DNA from: a bacterium
GTDB lineage: Bacteria; Patescibacteriota; Minisyncoccia; Phycocordibacterales; UBA10002
DNA length: 21,982 nt
NCBI GenBank assembly: GCA_030649775.1
Contig: JAUSFR010000012.1
Location: forward strand, 1-21,982
Direction: 5' to 3'
Shown here: piece after piece, positions 15,421 to 20,952 of the stretch
Layout of the letters: every line of letters begins with the position of its first letter
How positions within the stretch are numbered: position 1 is the first letter of the stretch
Made by a program: the position numbers and the translations under genes
Notes under the pieces: generated by a model
Databases searched by the model: none
What the model was told of the DNA's origin: nothing
What the model saw: only the letters and a program-made list of their open reading frames with translations

Positions 15421-16620
15421 ATGTCCCGAAATAAAAAAATCCTCATAACGTTCGGTGTCCTGCTTGTTGTAGCGGTGATTGCCTTTTTGGTGTATTACTT
15501 CTTTTTCAGAAGCGTGACACCAATTCCTGATGGGGGAGACTTCCCGCCACCGGGAGACGAAATCACTCCCGAAGATAAACCCCCTGTGGTACTCCCGCCC
15601 GAAACAACAGGAGCTTTTGAGCCGATACTGCGTCAGCTTTCAAAAGTGCCGATAGCGGGTTCCGTCCTTGGAACAAAGGGCGGGAAAGCCATCGTGCGTT
15701 ATCAAGACCGCGCCACGGGGAACATCTTTGAAATCGGAGCCGAAGGGGAGGGGGAGAAACGACTTACCAACACCACCATTCCAAAAGTGTACGAGGCACT
15801 CTGGAGCAAATCAGGAACTGCGCTTATTTCTCGGTACGTCAGGGAAGACAGCGAGACCATTGAATCGTTCTCGGCGCGCGTGAGTCCTGGCGTTTCTGGA
15901 GCAGAAGGGGAGCTTAAGGGCACCTTTCTTCCGCGGGACATTCTTGATGGAGCGATTTCCCCTGATGGGACATCCTTTTTCTACCTGACGGAGGACCGTG
16001 GGGGAGTTACGGGCGTGAGGAGCGACCTTACGGGGAGCGCACGGACGCAAATTTGGACGTCACCTGTTCGAGAATGGCTTGTTTCGTGGCCAGCGCAGAA
16101 CAAGATATTCCTTCTCTCAAAACCGACAGCACTCGCTGACGGACTACTTCTCTCGCTTGACCCACAAGGGGGTGGGAGTGCTCTCATTTTGCGAAATATC
16201 CAAGGTCTTACCGCACTCCCAAATCCGACCCGTCCCGAAATCTTGTATTCATCAAGCGGTGAATCGGAAATCTCCTTGTCTCTATTCAATTCGGCTACCG
16301 GAGACAGAACTCCGGCGGGGGTGACCACCCTTCCCGAAAAGTGCGCGTGGAACAAGGGTGGAGATGCGTTTTATTGCGGTGTGCCGAAGACCTTTCCACC
16401 GGGAAGCTACCCCGATGCCTGGTATCAAGGAGTTATACCCTTTGAAGACGAAGTGTGGAGTGTCACATCGTCTGGAGAAACAAAACGAATACTGGATATC
16501 AGCGACAAGCGAGGTCTCCCTATTGACCTTACCAATCCGGAAATCAGCCCCGATGACAAATTTCTTATCTTTACCGACAAAGTGAGTGGAACGCTCTGGA
16601 GTTTGCAGATGAAAGAATAG
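15421..16620 (+). CDS. Membrane-anchored TolB-like beta-propeller protein
   Basis: The protein has 399 aa from ATG 15421. A basic N-terminus (MSRNKK) precedes one membrane segment (about 7-29, ILITFGVLLVVAVIAFLVYY). A Pro/Asp/Glu-rich linker (about 34-62) follows, then an outward-facing beta domain. Blades of the WD40/PD40 type are visible: DILDGAISPDGTSFFYLTED, NPTRPEILYSSSGESEISL and LTNPEISPDDKFLIFTDK, with the SPDG/SPDD turn typical of TolB-like propellers. No enzyme motif is seen. The spacing to the pilin gene is 22 bases. I infer a structural or binding component exposed outside the membrane at the end of the secretion locus. The stop TAG is the point where the loaded family B element begins. 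Confidence 0.75.
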   Translation: MSRNKKILITFGVLLVVAVIAFLVYYFFFRSVTPIPDGGDFPPPGDEITPEDKPPVVLPPETTGAFEPILRQLSKVPIAGSVLGTKGGKAIVRYQDRATGNIFEIGAEGEGEKRLTNTTIPKVYEALWSKSGTALISRYVREDSETIESFSARVSPGVSGAEGELKGTFLPRDILDGAISPDGTSFFYLTEDRGGVTGVRSDLTGSARTQIWTSPVREWLVSWPAQNKIFLLSKPTALADGLLLSLDPQGGGSALILRNIQGLTALPNPTRPEILYSSSGESEISLSLFNSATGDRTPAGVTTLPEKCAWNKGGDAFYCGVPKTFPPGSYPDAWYQGVIPFEDEVWSVTSSGETKRILDISDKRGLPIDLTNPEISPDDKFLIFTDKVSGTLWSLQMKE

Positions 16621-17041
16621 GCGCCGAAGGCACTAGGCTTTAGGCTTTAGGAAAAGACAGAAAATGACTCGCTCCTACAAAGACTTAATTGTGTGGCAAA
16701 AATCAGTGGCCTTGGTTATTGAAGTGTATAAACTTACCGAGAGTTTTCCCCGCAATGAACAGTTCGGTCTTACTTCACAGATGCGAAGAGCTGCCGTTTC
16801 TATTCCTTCAAACATCGCGGAGGGAAAGCTACGAGGTCATACGAAAGAATGTCGCCAGTTTTTCTTTATCTCCTTTGGGTCCGGTGGAGAACTAGAAACT
16901 CAAGTTGAGATTGCAAAACACCTTTATAAAGAAAAGGGGCTGGACTTTACCAAAACTGATTCCCTTTTAGGTGAGGTAATGAAAATGTTGAATAAGTTTC
17001 TTTCTACCCTAGAGCCTAGCGCCTAGTTTCCTAGAGCCTGG
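16621..17041. mobile_element. Family B inverted heptad element carrying a four-helix-bundle gene
   Basis: The left arm (16621-16651) contains GAAGGCACTAGG and TAGGCTT, TAGGCTT, TAGG units. The right arm (17007-17041) contains CCTAGAG, CCTAGCG, CCTAGTT and CCTAGAGCCTGG. Left-arm bases 16626-16644 match the reverse complement of the right end of the empty copy (12116-12134) with one difference; bases 17000-17018 match 12101-12119 exactly. The right arm encodes the last residues of both the cargo gene (+) and jag (-). Confidence 0.65.
16664..17026 (+). CDS. Four helix bundle protein (23S rRNA intervening-sequence protein family)
   Basis: The protein has 120 aa from ATG 16664, inside the family B arms. 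The pattern SYKDLIVWQKSVALVIEVYK, FGLTSQMRRAAVSIPSNIAEG, FFFISFGSGGELETQ is a textbook match to TIGR02436. It differs strongly from the other copy at 8616-9002, so the two are separate arrivals or old paralogues. The last eight codons (STLEPSA plus stop) are encoded by the right array arm. Its TAG overlaps the jag stop on the opposite strand through a shared CTAG. The gene is convergent with jag and follows the beta-propeller gene by 43 bases, but is more likely cargo than a secretion component. The biochemical role of the family outside rRNA genes is not established. Confidence 0.88.
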   Translation: MTRSYKDLIVWQKSVALVIEVYKLTESFPRNEQFGLTSQMRRAAVSIPSNIAEGKLRGHTKECRQFFFISFGSGGELETQVEIAKHLYKEKGLDFTKTDSLLGEVMKMLNKFLSTLEPSA

Positions 17042-17544
17042 TCTTCGACGTATTTTATCACTACCCGCCTTCGTTCCCCCTCGCCAACCGACTCGGTCTT
17101 GAGGTCTTTTGTTTCTTGGAAAAAAGCGTGGATAATCATACGCTCGTACGAAGACATCGGTTCAAGCTCAACGCTTGTCTTGAATGAACGCGCGCGGTCA
17201 CCCATAACTTTGGCGATGTTTTTGACACTGATAAGCGCGGCTTCCTGATAGCCGTTTACGTCCACAAAAAATGTCTGGGTGTGTTCGCCCTCGGTGGGGG
17301 ATACCGGGGAGGTTTCTCCTTTTTCGGTCATACGTGGGGCGCTTTTCGCGGAGGCGATTTTCTTCACCAAGTGGTTGAACGCGGAAAGGTTGGCTCCTTT
17401 GGCGCCGATAAGGAGATGCGAATCGGTGGTGCTTACCGCAAATCGCTTTCGTCCGTCGGACTCCGATACTTCAATACTTTGTACGGCTATCTGCATATGC
17501 CGAAGCAGGTCTTCTATAAGTTGTTTGATGGCGTCTGTATTCAT
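17023..17544 (-). CDS. jag: Jag/KhpB-like RNA-binding protein (KH + R3H)
   Basis: The protein has 173 aa from ATG at 17544. There is no N-terminal Jag_N domain, so it is a short form. A KH domain lies at about 1-65, with RFAVSTTDSHLLIGAKG providing the G-x-x-G loop (GAKG, 47-50). A charged insert (about 66-90) follows, then the second part of the KH module (TFFVDVNGYQEAALISVKNI). The R3H domain has its R-x3-H motif in YERMIIHAFF (R135, H139). Jag/KhpB binds RNA and is usually encoded with yidC near the origin, as here. The final residues (ALGN plus stop) are encoded inside the family B right arm, beyond the normal R3H end, which suggests the element replaced the original stop. It lies downstream of yidC on the minus strand, separated by array D. 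Confidence 0.9.
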   Translation of the reverse strand: MNTDAIKQLIEDLLRHMQIAVQSIEVSESDGRKRFAVSTTDSHLLIGAKGANLSAFNHLVKKIASAKSAPRMTEKGETSPVSPTEGEHTQTFFVDVNGYQEAALISVKNIAKVMGDRARSFKTSVELEPMSSYERMIIHAFFQETKDLKTESVGEGERRRVVIKYVEDQALGN

Positions 17545-17545
17545 A

Positions 17546-17611
17546 GTAGTAAGCTGATAGCTGATAGTCAGGCACTGCTAATAGAAAATCCTCTCTATAA
17601 GCTATAAGCTG
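17546..17611. repeat. Inverted heptad array D between jag and yidC
   Basis: The left arm (17551-17571) has AGCTGAT units and the right arm (17591-17611) has AGCTATA-like units in inverted orientation; 16 of 20 aligned positions agree. No cargo gene. The right arm contains the yidC stop codon and its last two sense codons. Confidence 0.7.
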
Positions 17612-18339
17612 TTTTGGTGGGTAGGGTGTCCTTTTTTGAGTGACCTGCGAACCACTAGCTCCTGCGCAATGGTAAACAGACTACTGGTTATAAAATAAAG
17701 TGCAACTGCTCCGTTCACCGCATAGGCAATAAAGCCCATAAATATGGGTAAAAAGTACTTCATTTGCATATGCATCCCGCGAGCAAGGTCGTTCCCGAGC
17801 GAGGGAGTGTCGGTTTTTGGTGGAGCGGGAGGCATAGCGAAATGAGCCTGCAGAAATTGGGCGACTCCGGCTAAAATAGCAAGAAGGAGGCTTTTTTGGA
17901 GAATATTAATCCCGAAAATGTGCATATCGGGAACGGGCACCGGCACGAATGAATAGAGGAGCGCCGTATCTATCACGGGGAGACCTCCGCCGTAAAAAAC
18001 GTAATAGAGGGCGATAATGATGGGAATTTGAATAAAGAGGGGTAGTATGCCGGCAAACGGGTTGATGTTCTTCTCGCGATAAAAGTCCAAAACCGCTTTC
18101 CCTTGCGCCTGTTTGTCGTTTTTAAACTGCTCCTTTATACGATTGAGCTCTCCCTCGTGCATCTTCATTTCAAGCTGGAACTTGGCCGCCTTATGTGAAA
18201 GAGGGGAGAGAATGAGCTTAATCAAACAGGTAAACAAAATGACGGCAATACCCACGGAATGCCCGGGAAGAACGCCTATCAAAAAAATAAGCCCGTTGTA
18301 GAGCGGGACATAGAATATTGTTTTAAGCGTCGCGAGCAT
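17602..18339 (-). CDS. yidC: YidC/Oxa1 membrane protein insertase
   Basis: The protein has 245 aa from ATG at 18339; a GTG at 18345 is also in frame. Start MLATLKTIFYVPLYNGLIFL corresponds to the first conserved segment of short YidC proteins. The pattern VGIAVILFTCLIKLILSPLS, LNRIKEQFKNDKQAQGKAVL, DFYREKNINPFAGILPLFIQ, IPIIIALYYVFY is diagnostic. A later segment (MKYFLPIFMGFIAYAVNGAV) completes the five-helix core. It inserts and folds membrane proteins, possibly including the secretion components next door. The groove position usually held by Arg (the 'VRxxxxPL' site) is Lys41 here. The stop codon and the last two residues fall in array D. It lies 47 bases after rnpA and is probably co-transcribed with it. 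Confidence 0.93.
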   Translation of the reverse strand: MLATLKTIFYVPLYNGLIFLIGVLPGHSVGIAVILFTCLIKLILSPLSHKAAKFQLEMKMHEGELNRIKEQFKNDKQAQGKAVLDFYREKNINPFAGILPLFIQIPIIIALYYVFYGGGLPVIDTALLYSFVPVPVPDMHIFGINILQKSLLLAILAGVAQFLQAHFAMPPAPPKTDTPSLGNDLARGMHMQMKYFLPIFMGFIAYAVNGAVALYFITSSLFTIAQELVVRRSLKKGHPTHQNSL

Positions 18340-18386
18340 GCCCACATTCTACCCCAAGGAAGGGGGAGGGGCAACAAAGGCTTAGG

Positions 18387-18710
18387 TTAGGCCTTTTTTG
18401 TGATGCCCTCTTTAAGTTCACTTTGTAGCCCTGCGAAGGTTGCCGTGAGTGCCCCTCTCTTGCAGGTAACCGTCATAACACACCCTTGGGGGAGGGGGGA
18501 AAGATTTTCAAGCGCGCCGTACACCCGTCTTCGGAGCAGATTGCGGTCAACCGCGCGTTTATAGCTTGAGGATGACACAATAACAGCAAACCTCTCCAGA
18601 CCCGGAGGAACCTGTGTGAGGCGCACTATGAGATGAGGTGTGTGTATGGTCTTTCCTCCTCTTATTTTCTTAAAGTCCTCGGTAGTGAGGCGTTTTGACT
18701 TGGGTAACAT
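18387..18710 (-). CDS. rnpA: Ribonuclease P protein component
   Basis: The protein has 107 aa from ATG at 18710. The N-terminus MLPKSKRLTTEDFKKI matches the usual 'L.....F..v...G' start of RnpA. The family signature is seen as YKRAVDRNLLRRRVYGAL (RN..RR at 56-62). The middle FAVIVSSSSYKRAV is the conserved core strand. RnpA assists RNase P RNA in cleaving the 5' leader of tRNA precursors. It has the normal length. It follows rpmH on the minus strand after a 165-base spacer with an unusual RNA-like structure, and precedes yidC. No Shine-Dalgarno motif is present; the leader instead contains CTCCTCCTTA, which resembles the anti-Shine-Dalgarno end of 16S rRNA. Confidence 0.92.
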   Translation of the reverse strand: MLPKSKRLTTEDFKKIRGGKTIHTPHLIVRLTQVPPGLERFAVIVSSSSYKRAVDRNLLRRRVYGALENLSPLPQGCVMTVTCKRGALTATFAGLQSELKEGITKKA

Positions 18711-18755
18711 GGCTGATTTTTAAGGAGGAGCTTGCGACGACTATAAAAATCGCCA

Positions 18756-18855
18756 CCCTGTGTAATAAAAATCTAAAACGAGACCGCGGTAGCGTACGCG
18801 AACTACACTACAAAAGTTATCTGCCCTCAACCCCCATGTATTACACGGGGTCTCG
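18756..18855 (-). other. Overlapping alternative stems in the rpmH-rnpA spacer, possible RNA switch or structured RNA
   Basis: A 7-bp perfect pair joins 18779-18785 (CGAGACC) and 18849-18855 (GGTCTCG). A 12-base pair joins 18756-18767 (CCCTGTGTAATA) and 18839-18850 (TATTACACGGGG), with one G-T on the plus strand or A-C on the minus strand. The two share 18849-18850 and cross, so they are alternatives or a pseudoknot. Read on the minus strand, the 7-bp stem is followed by TTTTAGATTTTTA. It is not a tRNA. Confidence 0.4.
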
Positions 18856-18875
18856 TAACTACGGCTGAACTAGAG

Positions 18876-19028
18876 CTAGGAGGCTTTCTTACGGCTCACC
18901 GTAAGCTTTTTTCGTCCCTTGGCACGTCGCCTTGAGAGAGCGGAACGCCCTCCGGGGGTCGCCATTCGGGAGCGAAACCCGTGCGTTCTCGCTCGCTTTT
19001 TTCTTTTTGGATTATAGGTGAAGCTCAT
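18876..19028 (-). CDS. rpmH: Large ribosomal subunit protein bL34
   Basis: The protein has 50 aa from ATG at 19028 to TAG at 18876-18878. Translation gives MSFTYNPKRKKRARTHGFRS, then RMATPGGRSALSRRRAKGRK and KLTVSRKKAS. The THGFRxRMxTPGGRxxLxRRRAKGRxxL core is the universal bL34 signature. It is a small basic protein of the 50S subunit. Length is slightly above the usual 44-46 aa because of a short C-terminal extension. It is the first gene of the minus-strand rpmH-rnpA-yidC-jag cluster and is divergent from dnaA, the standard arrangement beside a bacterial origin. No Shine-Dalgarno motif is seen upstream. Confidence 0.97.
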   Translation of the reverse strand: MSFTYNPKRKKRARTHGFRSRMATPGGRSALSRRRAKGRKKLTVSRKKAS

Positions 19029-19045
19029 ATTTTTTTGAACTTGAA

Positions 19046-19074
19046 CTAATAACGGTAAATTGCGACTGGAACAA
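19046..19074 (-). promoter_or_regulatory. Weak candidate rpmH promoter
   Basis: On the minus strand TTGTTC (19069-19074) and TATTAG (19046-19051) are separated by 17 bases. The start point would lie about 11 bases before the rpmH ATG. The match to consensus is modest (3/6 and 4/6), so position and spacing are the main support. Confidence 0.3.
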
Positions 19075-19207
19075 AAACGGGTTTTTGGGTCGTTTGAACT
19101 GTACCAGTTACTTGTTATAAGTTCTAGTTACAGTTATTCACTTCTTGTCCCCATATTATTAACATATCGTGCTCTTTTTCACAAGTTTTGCATTTCTGTT
19201 ATCGGTA

Positions 19208-19213
19208 TATACT
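19208..19213 (+). promoter_or_regulatory. Candidate -10 of the dnaA promoter
   Basis: TATACT matches the -10 consensus at 5 of 6 positions. TTTTGC at 19186-19191 with a 16-base spacer is a weak -35. A transcript from here would carry the whole hairpin array E in its leader. The rest of 19029-19310 shows AT-rich sequence and one weak DnaA-box-like TTATTCACT (19134), nothing else recognisable. Confidence 0.3.
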
Positions 19214-19225
19214 AGTACCACCAAA

Positions 19226-19306
19226 GAATGGAACATGAAGCATGAAGTATGGAACACTTAAATATCTTCCGTAGACTGCTTCATATTTCATTCTTCATAT
19301 TTCATC
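19226..19306. repeat. Inverted heptad array E in the dnaA leader
   Basis: The left arm (about 19228-19255) has ATGGAAC, ATGAAGC, ATGAAGT, ATGGAAC units. The right arm (19278-19306) has CATATTT, CATTCTT, CATATTT units, and 22 of 29 aligned positions are complementary. No cargo gene. It ends about 5 bases before the dnaA ATG. Confidence 0.7.
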
Positions 19307-19310
19307 TCTT

Positions 19311-20654
19311 ATGACCGACACCAAACAACTCTGGGACAGTGCTCTCGCTGAAATTGAACTTTCTGTTTCAAAGGCTAATTTTACGACATGGTTCAAAGAC
19401 ACCGCTATTTCCCGAATAGAGGAGGGAGTAGTGCATCTTGCCGTACCCAATACGTTCGTGAAGGACTGGTTACTCACCAAATACCACAAATCCATACTCC
19501 ACTCCCTTCGGAATCTCTCCGAGCAAATTCGGGCACTTGAATATACCGTGGCCAAGGACGACCCTCGTAAACGCGAGGTTTTGAAAGCGTCATCACAATC
19601 ACTCACCTCCGAGCTTCCGCTCCAAGACCACTATGTAGACAAAGAGACCAACCTCAACCCACGCTACACCTTTGATTCTTTTGTTGTGGGACCGTTTAAT
19701 GAACTCGCGCACGCAGCAGCACTCGCCATCATTAAGACTCCGGGAAGTACCTACAACCCGCTTTTTATCTACGGCTCAACCGGGCACGGTAAGACACATC
19801 TTATCCAAGCTATCGGAAATCATCTCAAAACCGCTTTCCCCGGACAACGCATCTACTATGTTACCTCAGAAAAATTCTCTCAGGACTTCGTAACCGCGAT
19901 GCAACAGAGTCGTATCTCTCAATTCAAGGAGAAGTATCGCCAATATGACTCGCTCATAATGGACGACATCCAGTTCTTTTCCAATAAAGAGAAGAGTCAG
20001 GAAGAACTTTTCCACCTGTTCAACGACCTGTACGCCCACAACAAACAGATTATTTTCTCGTCCGACAAGCACCCGAATTACATTCAAAATCTTGAGGAAC
20101 GGCTCAAGTCGCGGTTTGCCGCGGGTATGATTGTGGACATTCCTCCTCCCGACAGGGAATCGAGGGTATCCATTCTCAAAACCAAGGCTCGCCTAATGCG
20201 TTTTAATCTTATGGATGACGTTGCGGATTACATCGCGGCAACACTTGAGGGCAACATACGGGAACTTGAAGGAATACTTAATTCCATTATGATGCAGACA
20301 CAGGTGAAGGGGCGCGACCTTGGTGTGCTTGAGGTAAAAGCTATTCTCAAAAACACCGGCAAACCGAAAAAAATCTTGTCAATTAAGGATATTACGAAGG
20401 TTGTCGCCGACTTCTACAACATTGACGAGAACCACATCTACGAAAAAACTCGGCGGAAAGAGGTGGTAAAACCGAGACAACTAGTGATGTATATCCTTCG
20501 GGAAGATTGCAGTGTTTCGTTCCCGCTTATCGGGCAAAAGCTTGGAGGGAGAGACCATACGACGGTCATCCACTCGTGTGACAAGATAAAAAACGAGATA
20601 CGAGAGGACCCAAATCTGCTTCAGGAAATCAACCAGATTCGCGCGCTTCTCTAA
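19311..20654 (+). CDS. dnaA: Chromosomal replication initiator DnaA
   Basis: The protein has 447 aa from ATG 19311. Domain I is at about 1-80 (LWDSALAEIELSVSKANFTT, WLLTKYHKSIL), followed by a short linker. The AAA+ domain starts at NPRYTFDSFVVGPFNELAHA. Walker A is GSTGHGKTHL (about 155-164; the usual second Gly is Ser). Walker B is LIMDDIQFF (about 214-222), and sensor-like SSDKHPNYI follows. Domain IV carries the DNA-binding signature LGGRDHTTVIHSC (about 411-423). DnaA binds DnaA boxes and opens the origin. Length is normal. It is divergent from rpmH and upstream of dnaN; the spacer before dnaN contains DnaA boxes. Its leader contains hairpin array E and no Shine-Dalgarno motif. Confidence 0.97.
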   Translation: MTDTKQLWDSALAEIELSVSKANFTTWFKDTAISRIEEGVVHLAVPNTFVKDWLLTKYHKSILHSLRNLSEQIRALEYTVAKDDPRKREVLKASSQSLTSELPLQDHYVDKETNLNPRYTFDSFVVGPFNELAHAAALAIIKTPGSTYNPLFIYGSTGHGKTHLIQAIGNHLKTAFPGQRIYYVTSEKFSQDFVTAMQQSRISQFKEKYRQYDSLIMDDIQFFSNKEKSQEELFHLFNDLYAHNKQIIFSSDKHPNYIQNLEERLKSRFAAGMIVDIPPPDRESRVSILKTKARLMRFNLMDDVADYIAATLEGNIRELEGILNSIMMQTQVKGRDLGVLEVKAILKNTGKPKKILSIKDITKVVADFYNIDENHIYEKTRRKEVVKPRQLVMYILREDCSVSFPLIGQKLGGRDHTTVIHSCDKIKNEIREDPNLLQEINQIRALL

Positions 20655-20705
20655 CCAACCGGTGGAGAAATCTGTGGAAAACATATGCGTGAAAAAGGAA
20701 GAACG

Positions 20706-20714
20706 TGTGGATAA
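20706..20714 (-). promoter_or_regulatory. Perfect DnaA box
   Basis: TGTGGATAA, the reverse complement of the consensus TTATCCACA, lies in the dnaA-dnaN spacer. Confidence 0.75.
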
Positions 20715-20833
20715 GAAACACAAAAGAAAAAAGAGAGAGGTGTTATACCAAGAAAAAGAGAAAAATCCACAAGAAGAAGAAAGGGGAGTCGTTAAAAAAT
20801 AGCTCTGGGAAAAGGTTTAAAAAAAATATCCAC

Positions 20834-20842
20834 CTATCCACA
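20834..20842 (+). promoter_or_regulatory. DnaA box, one mismatch
   Basis: CTATCCACA differs from TTATCCACA only at the first base. It directly overlaps a weaker site, ATATCCACC at 20826-20834, and precedes the AT-rich segment. Confidence 0.5.
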
Positions 20843-20952
20843 CCCCTCTTAATAATAATTTCTTCTTTATAAAAAAATAACTATTATAAAAAGAGTGAAG
20901 GAAAACTGGGGATAAGTGGAAACAAGTGTTTAATGAAATAGTTTTGAACGAG

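Larger units (their letters stand above)
20655..20952. other. Putative oriC between dnaA and dnaN
   Basis: This 298-bp non-coding spacer is rich in A and T. It has one perfect DnaA box (20706-20714) and three 8-of-9 matches: 20673-20681 (-), 20834-20842 (+) and 20907-20915 (-). A strongly AT-rich segment at about 20849-20893 could be the unwinding element. Its location beside dnaA/dnaN is standard. Skew and experimental data are lacking. Confidence 0.7.

Noticed and set aside
8616..17026. Presence of an interrupted 23S rRNA gene, as four-helix-bundle genes occur in rRNA intervening sequences
   Set aside because: No rRNA sequence flanks either gene; both lie between protein-coding genes.
18376..18399. 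Hairpin AAAGGC / GCCTTT with a following T-run at the end of rnpA
   Set aside because: The T-run is on the plus strand, where no gene needs termination; on the minus strand the U-run is only three bases.
18779..18855. A 77-base segment closed by a perfect 7-bp stem, suggestive of a tRNA
   Set aside because: No T-loop consensus next to the 3' strand of the stem, no U at position 8, and no plausible anticodon arm on either strand.
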